Shown one piece after another: positions 1 through 8,536 of a stretch of 64,000 bases of DNA. The position numbers and the translations under genes are program-made. The notes beneath the pieces are model-generated. The model searched no databases and was not told the DNA's origin. It saw only the letters and a list, made by a program, of their open reading frames with translations. Position 1 is the stretch's first letter. Every line of letters begins with the position of its first letter. Origin of the DNA: Caulobacter sp. RHG1 (GTDB taxonomy: Bacteria > Pseudomonadota > Alphaproteobacteria > Caulobacterales > Caulobacteraceae); assembly GCF_013181195.1 (NCBI RefSeq), contig NZ_SMZP01000001.1:248001-312000 (forward strand), in the 5' to 3' direction.

Positions 1-1
1 C

Positions 2-1813
2 GGCGACCTCGCCAAGGCCAAGCCCCTCACCGACGAGAAGACCCGGCCAATCCGCAGCTACTTCTGGTCACCGGACTCCGGCTCGCTGCTGTTCGTCAAC
101 GACAAGGGCGGCGACGAGAACTTCCTGCTGTACGGCGTCGACATCGCCACCGGGACCCAGCGCACCCTGACGCCGTTCGAAAAGACCCGCGCCGAGATCC
201 TGGGCGTCAGCCGCAAGGTCCCCGACCGCATCCTGGTCGGCGTCAACAACCGCGACCCCCGCTGGCACGACGTCTACAGCCTGGACCTCAAGTCCGGCGC
301 GCTGAAGCTTCTGATCAAGAACGAGAAGTACGGCGGCTTCGTCGCCGATGAGGACCTCGTGCCGCGCCTGGCCACCATCGAGCGTCCCGACGGCGGCTCC
401 GACTATTTCCGCATCGTCGATGGCAAGATCGAGGACAAGCCGGTGGTCAGCTATGGCCTCGACGACTCCCTGACGACCAGCGCGCTGGGCTTCACCACCG
501 ACGGCAAGACGCTGTACTGGCTCGACTCGCGCGGCCGCGACACCGCCGCCCTGGTCGCCCAGGACGTCGCCTCGGGCCAGACCAAGATCATCGCCCAAGA
601 CGCCAAAGCCGACATCGGCCAGGTCCTGGCTGACCCGAAGACCGGCCTAGTCCAGGCCTATGGCGTCAATTACCTGCGCAACACCTGGACCGTCGTTGAC
701 CCGGCCGTGAAGGGCGATCTCGATTTCCTGAGCCAGCAACTGAAGGGCGACATCTACGTCACCGGGCGCACCGACGCCGACGACCTGTGGACCGTCGCCG
801 TCGACCCCGTGACCGCCTCGGCCGCCACCTATCTCTACGACCGCAAGGCCAAGACGGTGGAGAAGCTGTTCGTCGCCCGGCCCGAGTTGGAAGGCGCGCC
901 GCTGCAGCCGATGACGCCGGTCGAGATCAAGGCCCGCGACGGCCTGACCCTCGTTTCGTACCTGACCCTGCCGCCGGACGCGGACGCCAACAAGGATGGC
1001 AAGGCGGACAAGCCCGTGCCGATGGTGCTGCTGGTGCACGGCGGCCCGTGGGCGCGCGACGCCTATGGCTACAACGGATACCACCAGTGGCTGGCCAACC
1101 GCGGCTATGCGGTGCTGTCGGTCAACTATCGGGCCTCGACGGGCTTCGGGAAGAACTTCACCAACGCCGGCAATCTGGAATGGGCCGGCAAGATGCACGA
1201 CGACCTGATCGATGCGGTCGGCTGGGCCGTGAAAGCCGGCGTCACCACCCAGAAGCAGACGGCGATCATGGGCGGCTCGTACGGCGGCTACGCCACCCTG
1301 GTCGGCCTGACCTATACGCCGGACGCCTTCGCCTGCGGGGTCGACATCGTCGGCCCGTCGAACCTGGAGACTCTGCTCAAGACCATCCCGCCCTACTGGG
1401 AGGCCGGCAAGCAGCAGTTCTACAAGCGCATGGGCGACCCCACGACGCCGGCCGGCGTGGCCCTGCTCAAGGACCGCTCGCCGGTCTATCGCGCCAGCGC
1501 CATCACCAAGCCGCTGCTGATCGGCCAGGGCGCCAACGACCCGCGCGTCAACCAGGCCGAGTCGGACCAGATCGTGGCGGCCATGGAGGCCAAGAAGATC
1601 CCGGTGACCTACGTCCTGTTCCCCGACGAGGGCCACGGCTTCGCCCGCCCGGTCAACAACATCGCCTTCAACGCGGTGGCCGAACAGTTCCTCAAGGGCT
1701 GCCTGGGCGGGCGCTCGGAGCCGATCGGCGGCGCGCTGAAGCCCTCGACCGCCCAGGTGAAGGCTGGGGCGGCGTTCACGCCGGGGCTGGCGGAGGCTCT
1801 GGCGGCGAAATAA
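2..1813 (+). CDS. S9 family (prolyl oligopeptidase-type) serine peptidase, 5' end outside window
   Basis: The reading frame is open from the window's first bases to TAA at 1811, so the N-terminus lies upstream. The visible first 300 residues look like the beta-propeller of prolyl oligopeptidases. The C-terminal alpha/beta-hydrolase domain shows the nucleophile elbow GGSYGG (Ser codon at 1277), a downstream acid in the NDPRV segment and the His in EGHGF, which together form the Ser-Asp-His triad of family S9. HGGPWARD fits the oxyanion-hole region. The enzyme should cleave oligopeptides. Whether it is exported cannot be judged without the N-terminus. A thioesterase gene follows 51 bases later on the same strand. 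Confidence 0.9.
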   Translation, partial: GDLAKAKPLTDEKTRPIRSYFWSPDSGSLLFVNDKGGDENFLLYGVDIATGTQRTLTPFEKTRAEILGVSRKVPDRILVGVNNRDPRWHDVYSLDLKSGALKLLIKNEKYGGFVADEDLVPRLATIERPDGGSDYFRIVDGKIEDKPVVSYGLDDSLTTSALGFTTDGKTLYWLDSRGRDTAALVAQDVASGQTKIIAQDAKADIGQVLADPKTGLVQAYGVNYLRNTWTVVDPAVKGDLDFLSQQLKGDIYVTGRTDADDLWTVAVDPVTASAATYLYDRKAKTVEKLFVARPELEGAPLQPMTPVEIKARDGLTLVSYLTLPPDADANKDGKADKPVPMVLLVHGGPWARDAYGYNGYHQWLANRGYAVLSVNYRASTGFGKNFTNAGNLEWAGKMHDDLIDAVGWAVKAGVTTQKQTAIMGGSYGGYATLVGLTYTPDAFACGVDIVGPSNLETLLKTIPPYWEAGKQQFYKRMGDPTTPAGVALLKDRSPVYRASAITKPLLIGQGANDPRVNQAESDQIVAAMEAKKIPVTYVLFPDEGHGFARPVNNIAFNAVAEQFLKGCLGGRSEPIGGALKPSTAQVKAGAAFTPGLAEALAAK

Positions 1814-1864
1814 CCCGATCGCGGGGCGTTGACTTCCGTAGCGAAAGAAAACGAACTAGGCGGC

Positions 1865-2653
1865 ATGACCGCCTATACCGATCTCATCGCTCAAATCACG
1901 CCCCGCGACGACGGCTTCTCCGCCATCGTCACCGACGACTGGAAACAGGGCCGGACCACCTATGGCGGCCTGTCCGCCGCGCTGTGCGTCGAGGCCGCCC
2001 AGCGGGCCTTTCCAGAAGCCCCGCCCCTGCGCTCGGCCCAGTTCGCCTTCGTCGGGCCAGCGGCGGGCGAGCTGTCGATCCAGGTCAAGGCGCTGCGCCA
2101 GGGCAAGTCGACCCTGTTCGTGGCGGTGGACCTGCTGGGCGAGCAGGGCGTGGCGACGCACGGCGTGCTGACCTTCGGCGCGGCGCGGGCCTCTGAGGTC
2201 TCGTACCTGGACGCCCCCTGCCCCGTCGTCGCCCGGCCCGAGGACTGCGAGCCGTTCTTCCCCTCGGACCCGAACCGCGCGCCGCACTTCTCCCAGCAGT
2301 TCGAGGTCAAGCTGGCCGGCGGCACGCGGCCGCTGACCGGCGAGGCGCCGGAATACTTGCTATGGATCCGTCACCGTGACGCCGCCGCGACCAGCCTGTC
2401 GGCGCTGATCGCCCTGGCCGACACCCCGCCCCCGCCGGCCATGGCTTTGTTCCCGCGCTTTGGACCGATCTCGACCATGACCTGGGCGCTGGATGTGGTG
2501 GGCCTGCCGGGTGATGACGATGACGGCTGGCGCCTGCTGCGCTCGCGGGCCGAGACGATCGGCGACGGCTATTCGACCCAGGCGATGGACCTGTGGGACG
2601 CGACCGGGCGACCGCTGGTGTTGGCGCGGCAGAACGTGGCGGTGTTTGTCTAG
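1865..2653 (+). CDS. Acyl-CoA thioesterase family protein (TesB-like double hotdog)
   Basis: The 262-residue product has the layout of TesB-type thioesterases with two hotdog halves: an N-terminal half with QGRTTYGGLSAAL and a C-terminal half ending in LARQNVAVFV. Such enzymes hydrolyse acyl-CoA to free acid and CoA. I chose ATG 1865 because AGGCGG lies just upstream. A TTG 36 bases earlier is in frame but has no Shine-Dalgarno sequence. The gene follows the S9 peptidase closely and could share its transcript. Family membership is fairly clear; the chain-length preference cannot be read. Confidence 0.8.
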   Translation: MTAYTDLIAQITPRDDGFSAIVTDDWKQGRTTYGGLSAALCVEAAQRAFPEAPPLRSAQFAFVGPAAGELSIQVKALRQGKSTLFVAVDLLGEQGVATHGVLTFGAARASEVSYLDAPCPVVARPEDCEPFFPSDPNRAPHFSQQFEVKLAGGTRPLTGEAPEYLLWIRHRDAAATSLSALIALADTPPPPAMALFPRFGPISTMTWALDVVGLPGDDDDGWRLLRSRAETIGDGYSTQAMDLWDATGRPLVLARQNVAVFV

Positions 2654-2666
2654 GGTCCGCAACCTC

Positions 2667-2744
2667 GCCCTTCGACAAGCTCAGGGTGAGGTTTCTACTG
2701 ATAGGCCGTGCAAAGTAGTCCTCACCCTGAGCCTGTCGAAGGGC
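2667..2744. repeat. Long inverted-repeat (REP-like) element
   Basis: Two 25-base arms at 2667-2691 and 2720-2744 are inverted copies with about one mismatch. The core is CCCTTCGACA-GCTCAGGGTG, and about 28 bases separate the arms. The element fills the gap between the thioesterase and the amidase. It resembles the dispersed palindromic repeats common in GC-rich proteobacterial genomes. It could form a cruciform or a 3'-end RNA hairpin. Confidence 0.75.
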
Positions 2745-2835
2745 AAGGACGGTCCCTCAGTGCTTGGCGACCATCCACTTTTAGCCCCATCCTCTCCATA
2801 GCCGCACCAGACTCGCGCCCCCGGGGGACCACCAC

Positions 2836-4320
2836 ATGACCAAGTTCGCCTGCCTGGCCGCGCTCGCTCTGATCGCCGGCGGCGCCCAGGCCCAGACCGC
2901 CGAGGACGCGACCAAGACCGCTCTCGCCGCGATCCAGGACAAGAACCCCGTTCTCCACGCCGTCATCGCCACCAACCCCAACGCCCTGACCGACGCCCGC
3001 GCCCTCGACGCCGAGCGCAAGGCCGGCAAGGTCCGCTCCGCCCTGCACGGCGTCCCGATCCTGCTGAAGGACAATATCGAGAGCGCCGATCCGCTGCCCA
3101 CCACCGCCGGCTCCCTGGCGCTGAAGGACAACGTCACCGGCCGCGACGCGCCGATCGCCAAGCGTCTGCGCGACGCGGGACTGGTCATGCTGGGCAAGGC
3201 CAACCTGTCGGAATGGGCCAATATCCGCTCGGGCAAGTCGATCAGCGGCTGGAGCGCCGTGGGCGGCACAGTGCGCAACCCCTACGTCCTGGACCGCAGC
3301 GCCTGCGGCTCGTCCAGCGGCTCGGGGGCTGCGGTGGCGGCGGGCCTGGCGCCGCTGGCCATCGGCACCGAGACCGACGGCTCGATCACCTGCCCGGCGG
3401 CGATCAACGGTCTGGTCGGCCTCAAGCCCACGGTGGGCCTGGTGTCGCGCACCCACATCGTGCCGATCAGCCACAGCCAGGACACCGCCGGCCCGATGAC
3501 TGCGACGGTCGTCGACGCCGCCAAGGTGCTAACCATCATCGCCGGCAGCGACCCCGCCGATCCGGCCACGAAAGAGGCCGACGCCCGCAAGACCGACTAC
3601 GCCGCCGGCCTGTCGAAGGATGCGCTGAAGGGCGTCAAGCTGGCGGTGGCCCGCTTCTACACCGGCTATTCGCCCAAGACCGACGCGGTGTTCGAGGCCG
3701 CGCTGAAGGATCTGCAGGCCCAGGGCGCGATCCTGGTCGAGGTCAAGGCCTTCGACGAGGGCCCGATCGGCAAGGCCGAGGGGCTGGTGCTCTACACCGA
3801 GCTGAAGGCCGACCTGGCGACCTACCTGGCCTCGACCGATCCGAAAAAGGTCCCGACCCGCACCCTGGCCGACGTCATCGCCTTCAACGCGGCGACGCCG
3901 AAGGAGCTGGAGTGGTTCGGCCAGGAGACCTTCGAGAAGGCGCAAGCGACCAAGGGCCTGACCGATCCCGAGTATCTGAAGGCATTGGCGGACTCGAAAC
4001 GGCTGGCCGGTCCCGAAGGCATCGACCGCATCCTGCGTGAGGCCGGCGCGATCGCCATCGTCGCTCCGACCACCGGCCCGGCCTGGACCATCGATCCGCT
4101 GAACGGCGACAACTACGGCGGCTCCGCAACCACCCTGCCCGCCGTGGCCGGCTATCCGCACCTGACCGTGCCGATGGGAGCCGTGTCGGGCTTGCCGGTC
4201 GGCCTGTCGTTCATCGGTCCGGCGTGGAGCGAGAAGCTGCTGTTGAACCTGGGGTTTGCGTACGAGCAGGCGACGAGGCATCGCAAGGCGCCGGGGTTCT
4301 TGAAGACGGTGGCGCCTTAG
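2836..4320 (+). CDS. Exported amidase (amidase signature family)
   Basis: The 494-residue protein begins with a signal peptide ([20 protein letters not shown]), so it acts in the periplasm or outside. The amidase-signature catalytic set is visible: Lys78 in [10 protein letters not shown], Ser159 in the Ser/Gly-rich stretch [14 protein letters not shown], and nucleophile Ser183 in [10 protein letters not shown]. Enzymes of this family hydrolyse linear amides. Exported versions with this architecture are often annotated as peptide or aryl-amide amidases, and the substrate cannot be read here. The length is normal for the family. A palindromic repeat follows the stop codon immediately. Confidence 0.9.
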   Translation: MTKFACLAALALIAGGAQAQTAEDATKTALAAIQDKNPVLHAVIATNPNALTDARALDAERKAGKVRSALHGVPILLKDNIESADPLPTTAGSLALKDNVTGRDAPIAKRLRDAGLVMLGKANLSEWANIRSGKSISGWSAVGGTVRNPYVLDRSACGSSSGSGAAVAAGLAPLAIGTETDGSITCPAAINGLVGLKPTVGLVSRTHIVPISHSQDTAGPMTATVVDAAKVLTIIAGSDPADPATKEADARKTDYAAGLSKDALKGVKLAVARFYTGYSPKTDAVFEAALKDLQAQGAILVEVKAFDEGPIGKAEGLVLYTELKADLATYLASTDPKKVPTRTLADVIAFNAATPKELEWFGQETFEKAQATKGLTDPEYLKALADSKRLAGPEGIDRILREAGAIAIVAPTTGPAWTIDPLNGDNYGGSATTLPAVAGYPHLTVPMGAVSGLPVGLSFIGPAWSEKLLLNLGFAYEQATRHRKAPGFLKTVAP

Positions 4321-4321
4321 A

Positions 4322-4452
4322 GCGCCCCCTCCGTCTCGCCGCTTCGCGTCGATCCACCTCCCCCGTTTCACGGGGGAGGATGAAACCCCCTCTCCTCCCC
4401 TGCGCAGCGGGGGAGGTGGCGCGATGCGCAGCATCGTGACGGAGGGGGCGCT
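4322..4452. repeat. Palindromic intergenic repeat, family B, copy 1
   Basis: The element is bounded by AGCGCCCCCTCCGTC and its inverse GACGGAGGGGGCGCT. It contains internal hairpins built from CTCCCCC/GGGGGAG. It sits between the convergent 3' ends of the amidase and the small lipoprotein gene. A close copy lies at 31719-31845 and a more diverged one at 8405-8535. Confidence 0.8.
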
Positions 4453-4458
4453 AGCGGC

Positions 4459-4629
4459 TTAAGGAATCCGCGGCCTAACCACATCGATCGGCGGCGGCGG
4501 CGGCGTCACGTTCGCCGGATGCGGGCCGGTCGGCGGCGGCGGGCCGGCCGGCGGATAGTAAGGCGGATAATAGGGCTTGGAGCAGGCGCTCACCGCCAGC
4601 ACGCCCAGAACGAGCGCGATCTTCAGCAT
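4459..4629 (-). CDS. Small proline-rich lipoprotein (56 aa)
   Basis: This 56-codon frame begins with MLKIALVLGVLAVSAC, a short signal peptide ending in a lipobox with Cys16. It continues as a Pro/Tyr-rich tail (SKPYYPPYYPP, then PPPPP stretches) ending PRIP. Its ATG overlaps the stop codon of the preceding gene by 7 bases (ATGCTGA), which suggests translational coupling as the last gene of the four-gene envelope operon. No fold is recognisable. The lipobox, overlap and length make a real small gene likely. It would be anchored in a membrane facing the periplasm. Confidence 0.7.
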   Translation of the reverse strand: MLKIALVLGVLAVSACSKPYYPPYYPPAGPPPPTGPHPANVTPPPPPIDVVRPRIP

Positions 4630-5183
4630 CGGCGATCACCCGACCCGGGCGGACCAAACAGGCCGCTGCCCGAGCGGAAGCACTGGTTGTCGTAGCGCGG
4701 ATCCCAGCTCTCGACCCGGCCGTCGGCGCGAGTGAATTGGTAGCGCTCGCCGCGATCGTCGCGGCCCGTCAGGCTGATCTGGCCCGGACGGTCGGAGCTG
4801 ACGCCGTAGGACTCGCGGGTCAGGCCGTCGACCGAGCAGGATGACACCAGGCCCGGCCGGGACAGGTCGCCCGACAGGCCGGCCACCGAACCGGTCTGGA
4901 CGTTGTAGGCCGCCACGTCGGTGCCCCCGTCGCGCCCGCCGCCGACGAACACCTGGGTGCCGGTGGCGCTGTCATAGGTCATCACGTCCGGCGTCTTGCC
5001 GGTCAGGGGCGAACCGCAGACATCCCGGCGCTTCGGCGGGGCATAGGAGGGCGGCGCATAGCCCGGCGCGGGGTGAATGGCCGCGGGCTGAGCGCCGTAG
5101 CCAGGAGCGTACTGCTGAGCCGAAACCTGGCCCGCCATCAGGGTCCAGACGGCGGCGAGGACGGCGACGCGGAACTTGCTCAT
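4623..5183 (-). CDS. Exported hypothetical protein (186 aa)
   Basis: A signal peptide (MSKFRVAVLAAVWTLMAGQVSAQ) is followed by a Tyr/Pro/Gly-rich segment (QQYAPGYGAQP onward) and a C-terminal region of about 130 residues. That region holds four cysteines (KRRDVCGSP, SSCSVDG, DNQCFRSG and a terminal Cys), probably in disulfides. The start overlaps the end of the beta-helix gene by 4 bases (ATGA), and the end overlaps the small lipoprotein by 7. I do not recognise the family. The context points to a periplasmic or outer-surface role alongside its operon partners. Confidence 0.75.
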   Translation of the reverse strand: MSKFRVAVLAAVWTLMAGQVSAQQYAPGYGAQPAAIHPAPGYAPPSYAPPKRRDVCGSPLTGKTPDVMTYDSATGTQVFVGGGRDGGTDVAAYNVQTGSVAGLSGDLSRPGLVSSCSVDGLTRESYGVSSDRPGQISLTGRDDRGERYQFTRADGRVESWDPRYDNQCFRSGSGLFGPPGSGDRRC

Positions 5184-6625
5184 CGTGGCGCTCCTTGTGC
5201 GGGCGGACCACCGGCCAGGCCGGTAGCGGCTGCGTCATGAGACAGCTCGGCCGGGACCGAACTGGCGGCCAGCGGGGTCGGCCCGAGGTTGCCGGCGGGC
5301 CAATAGGCGTCATAGCTCAGGCGGGCGTGATCGCGCGGCGTGCGGTACAGCTCCGGCGCCTCGAACCACGGACGGCAGGTCAACTCGCCGTCGAAGAAGC
5401 CGCTGACCAGGGCCTTGCAGCCCTCGGGGCGGGCATAGATGCGGTTGTCGACAGCGCGGATCTGGGCCCCGCGGTCGGCATAGAGGCCCGAGCGCATGAC
5501 GCCGACGATCTTGTTGTTGCTGGCATAGGCGATGCCCGAGGCGACATAGACGCCGACATCGACGGCCTCGAGTTCGCCCTGGCTCATGCGCAGGTTGGCG
5601 CCCTCGACGGTCACGGCCCAGTCGCTGTCGCGGACCACGGGCCGCAGCAGGGTCGTCTCGTCGCCGCCGCCGATATAGACGCCGCGCGAGAAGCCATCGA
5701 CATACAGGCCGTCGATGGTCACCAGCTGCTGGCGGTTCATGCCGCTGATCACGAAGCCGGCCGAGTTGCGGGTGCGCGACGAGCCGGTCCAGTCGCCCAG
5801 GCGGACGATGCGGATGTCGCGCAGGCGGCTGTCGCCCGCCGTCTCGAAGGCGGCGCCGATGGCGGTGGCGGCGATCTCGACGTTCGAAGCCATGATCGTG
5901 CCGGTCGCCTTGACCACCGCCGAGCGCGTGCGGCCGATGAAGACGGCGTTCTCCAGCTCGATGCGGCTGTCGCCGACATCGAACGCCGAGGCGTCGCCGT
6001 CATAGCGGATCGAAACGTCCTTCAGGGCGATCTCGGTGGCGCGGCCGACGATGCACGAGGCCGAGCCGGCGCGGCGGGCCTCGATGCCCAGGCCTTCCAG
6101 CACCACATACTGCACGCCCGGCGCGATCTTGATGCAGGGCTGGTCGGCCGGGGCGATCAGGATCGGGCGGTTCAGCGAGGCGGCGTAGTTGCGCACCACG
6201 ATGGTCACCGACTGGGTGATGTTCAGCGACTCGACGCAGGCCCCGCCATTGGTCGAGGTCAGGGTCAGGGTGTCGCCGTCATAGAGCCGCGCCAGGGCGT
6301 CCGAGACCTGGCCCGGATAGGCGTAGTCGCAGTTGATCTCGCGCTGGCCGTAGCCGCCGCCGTAACCGGGACCATAGCCGCCGCCGCGATATGGCACGCA
6401 CTTGCCGCGCGAGCGGTAGTAGCCGCGCGCGCAAGGCTTGGGCTTGTCGTAGCGGACCTTGCAGCCGTCGCGCAGGTTGGGCTGGATCAGCAGGCCAAAG
6501 CACGGGCGAATCTGTTGGTCGATCCGGGCGTCCGGCGAGGCGAAGGCGGCCTCCGGCGCGGCGATCGACGCCAGGCCCAGGATCAGGACGGCCCACAGCG
6601 CCATCAGGCGACCAAGGCGGCGCAT
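5180..6625 (-). CDS. Exported right-handed parallel beta-helix protein (481 aa)
   Basis: A signal peptide covers about residues 1-30. A Cys-containing N-terminal region follows (RPCFGLLIQP, GCKVRYDKPK) and then a Tyr/Gly-rich linker. From about residue 110 to 400, short hydrophobic strands alternate with turns (VTIDGLYVDGFSRGVYIGGG, SNNKIVGVMRSGLYADRGAQ), the pattern of a right-handed parallel beta-helix. Such folds occur in polysaccharide-modifying enzymes and in surface proteins. No catalytic residues can be assigned. It overlaps the gene before it by 1 base and the gene after it by 4, so the operon is translationally coupled. Confidence 0.75.
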   Translation of the reverse strand: MRRLGRLMALWAVLILGLASIAAPEAAFASPDARIDQQIRPCFGLLIQPNLRDGCKVRYDKPKPCARGYYRSRGKCVPYRGGGYGPGYGGGYGQREINCDYAYPGQVSDALARLYDGDTLTLTSTNGGACVESLNITQSVTIVVRNYAASLNRPILIAPADQPCIKIAPGVQYVVLEGLGIEARRAGSASCIVGRATEIALKDVSIRYDGDASAFDVGDSRIELENAVFIGRTRSAVVKATGTIMASNVEIAATAIGAAFETAGDSRLRDIRIVRLGDWTGSSRTRNSAGFVISGMNRQQLVTIDGLYVDGFSRGVYIGGGDETTLLRPVVRDSDWAVTVEGANLRMSQGELEAVDVGVYVASGIAYASNNKIVGVMRSGLYADRGAQIRAVDNRIYARPEGCKALVSGFFDGELTCRPWFEAPELYRTPRDHARLSYDAYWPAGNLGPTPLAASSVPAELSHDAAATGLAGGPPAQGAPR

Positions 6626-8127
6626 CAGTAGTCCCTTTCGCTATAGGGGCGGCCGCGATCGGCCATCTGCCGGGGCGGACGCGAGACCTGGGCCAGCAGC
6701 TGCTGCAGGCGGTGCGCCGACGGCTTGAAGCCCGAGAGCGCGCTGTCGATCTGGTAGACCACCGCCTTGGCGCGGTCCTGGTCGGCCACGCCCTGGACGC
6801 CCAGGGAGAAGAAGGTCGACATGGCGTACTTGGCCTCGGCCGAGCCCTGACGTTCGGCTTCTTCGTACCAGTGATAGGCCCGGGCGTAGTCGCGCGGCAC
6901 GCCCACGCCTTCGGAGTACATCACCGCCAGGACGAGCTGGGCCTTGGACGAGCCGTTGACCGCCGCGTACTGTATGGCCCGCACCTTCTCGATCGGCGAC
7001 AGGCGGCCGGTGGTCGGGCGGCCCAGCATGGCCTGCACCGACTGGGCGTCGTTCAGGCTCAGCAGCTTCTCGTCCAACACCGGGTTGGGGATGACGCGCA
7101 GATAGGCCAGGGCCTCGCCGATGTGGACGAAGGGCAGTTCGTGGATCCGCGACAGCGCCCCCTCGCGGGCCTCGCCCGAGAGGTCCGATTCGTCGGAGTG
7201 CGGCACGCCGCTGTCGGGCGATTCCGGCGGATAGAACTCGTAGGTCGGGATCCAGCGCTTGGCCTTGGTCTCGACAAACGAGCCGTACGAGGCCCGCTGC
7301 GGCGAGGACCGCTCGAAGTCCTTCAGCATGACATAGGCCGAGACGTCGCCGGTCTGCACCGCCAGGTAATTGTAGAGATAGGCGTCGACGTCGTTGCGGC
7401 GGAACAGGTCCAGGGCCGCCGGCGCGCCGGGGCGGCTGGGCTTGCCATAGGCCTCGATGGCCTGGAGGTTGTCGGACGGCTCGCCATAGGGGCCGAAATA
7501 GCCGTCGTGGATCCGCGCCAGGGTGCGGAAGCCGTCCGCGCCTTGCGACGACAGCACGTAGATCACGCGGTTGCGGACCTTCTCGCGCTCCTCGGTCGAC
7601 ATGCGCGACAGCAGGCGGTCCAGCGCCCCATAGGCGCTGCGGCGCTCGAAGGCGCGGCAGTCGTCGAAGCGCGAGACGGCGCGAGGCTCCTTGCCGCGAC
7701 GCTCATAGGCCGCGATCGGGGCGTAGCCGCCGGAATTGGCCAGGGCCATGCCGTACCAGACGGCGGCCTCGACCGGATCTTCCAGGTTCTTGTCGACCGC
7801 GCGCTGGCCCTCGTAGCGGCGGGCCAGCTCCAGCTGGGCGAAGAAGTCGCCGCGGAAGCCGCCCTGGCGCAGGGCCCGGATCTCTTGCTGCTGCTGATTG
7901 AATTGACCCGAGACACCCTGCGCGGCCTGGGGCCGGGGGCAGGCGCTGGCCCGCTTGTGCAGCCAGAAGCTGGGGCCCGTGTCGCAGCCGACCAGCGGGA
8001 TCACCACGGCCGCCACGATGGCCCCGACCGGCGCACGGCGCAGCAGCGCGGCGCGATCCCCAATCGCGCGGCCCGCCGCTTCGCGAAGACTTACAAGGCG
8101 CGCAATCGCGTCGCCGGCCTCGCGCAT
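6625..8127 (-). CDS. SEL1-repeat (TPR-like) lipoprotein (500 aa)
   Basis: The N-terminus is long and basic, followed by a hydrophobic stretch ending in a possible lipobox (VVIPLVGC, Cys near 48). SEL1-type helical repeats are visible at about residues 90-135 (AQLELARRYEG, AAVWYGMALA) and most clearly near 395-450 (AQLVLAVMYSEGVGVPRDYA, then RAYHWYEEAERQGSAEAKYA). SEL1 repeats mediate protein-protein contacts. GGGGGAG lies just upstream of ATG 8127. As first gene of the four-gene overlapping operon it may scaffold the other exported products. Its specific role is unknown. Confidence 0.75.
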   Translation of the reverse strand: MREAGDAIARLVSLREAAGRAIGDRAALLRRAPVGAIVAAVVIPLVGCDTGPSFWLHKRASACPRPQAAQGVSGQFNQQQQEIRALRQGGFRGDFFAQLELARRYEGQRAVDKNLEDPVEAAVWYGMALANSGGYAPIAAYERRGKEPRAVSRFDDCRAFERRSAYGALDRLLSRMSTEEREKVRNRVIYVLSSQGADGFRTLARIHDGYFGPYGEPSDNLQAIEAYGKPSRPGAPAALDLFRRNDVDAYLYNYLAVQTGDVSAYVMLKDFERSSPQRASYGSFVETKAKRWIPTYEFYPPESPDSGVPHSDESDLSGEAREGALSRIHELPFVHIGEALAYLRVIPNPVLDEKLLSLNDAQSVQAMLGRPTTGRLSPIEKVRAIQYAAVNGSSKAQLVLAVMYSEGVGVPRDYARAYHWYEEAERQGSAEAKYAMSTFFSLGVQGVADQDRAKAVVYQIDSALSGFKPSAHRLQQLLAQVSRPPRQMADRGRPYSERDY

Positions 8128-8332
8128 GACTCCCCCTTCAGCCGCTGCCCGTTAACCATAAACCGACGATCTCTCATGCGCCCGGCGCTTCGACACTGTC
8201 AAGGTCAGCTCAGCCCATCCGGGTATGAAGTCTTTGTCACGACTGTCACGGTTCGCGCAGGGAGCGAATTTCCCTAACTTTTCGCCGCTTAGACGGGACG
8301 AAAAGAACGGCGAAGCTCTTGGCCTAGAGTCG
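8128..8332 (-). promoter_or_regulatory. Upstream region of the four-gene envelope operon
   Basis: No gene is visible on either strand. The region must carry the operon's promoter. A TTGACA-like hexamer reads on the minus strand at 8197-8202, but I see no convincing -10 partner. Nearby features are two GTCAC repeats 9 bases apart (8236-8250) and an inverted TTCGC/GCGAA pair near 8252-8270. No regulator can be assigned. Confidence 0.3.
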
Positions 8333-8366
8333 AAAAGCCGACAGCTAAGCTGGTTAGCTGTCGGCT
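8333..8366 (-). terminator. Rho-independent terminator-like hairpin after the acyl-CoA dehydrogenase pair
   Basis: A perfect 13-base stem AGCCGACAGCTAA / TTAGCTGTCGGCT spans 8336-8348 and 8354-8366 with loop GCTGG. Read on the minus strand it is followed by TTTCGACT, and the T tract exists only on that side. It would end transcripts from the dehydrogenase genes, with the palindromic repeat at 8405-8535 lying between. Confidence 0.6.
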
Positions 8367-8404
8367 CAATCCCCTGTTTTGGGGATGAAGATTCGGCGAA
8401 GTTC

Positions 8405-8535
8405 AGGAGATGCTCCCCCGCGATGCGGGGGAGCTGTCGCGGAGCGACTGAGGGGGCTAATGCGGCCTATGCCCAGCTCGCCCCCTCCGGCCCTCTGGGC
8501 CACCTCCCCCGCATCGCGGGGGAGGATCTAAGTCC
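8405..8535. repeat. Palindromic intergenic repeat, family B-like, diverged copy
   Basis: The element contains CTCCCCCGC-ATGCGGGGGAG style hairpins at both ends and internal GCCCCCTCC motifs. It abuts the stop codon of the acyl-CoA dehydrogenase gene ending at 8537. It shares motifs with the copies at 4322-4452 and 31719-31845 but differs in the middle. Confidence 0.65.
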
Positions 8536-8536
8536 C

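Noticed and set aside
8236..8250. Pho-box-like GTCAC repeats upstream of the envelope operon
   Set aside because: The two GTCAC copies are 9 bases apart rather than 11, so they do not fit PhoB spacing.
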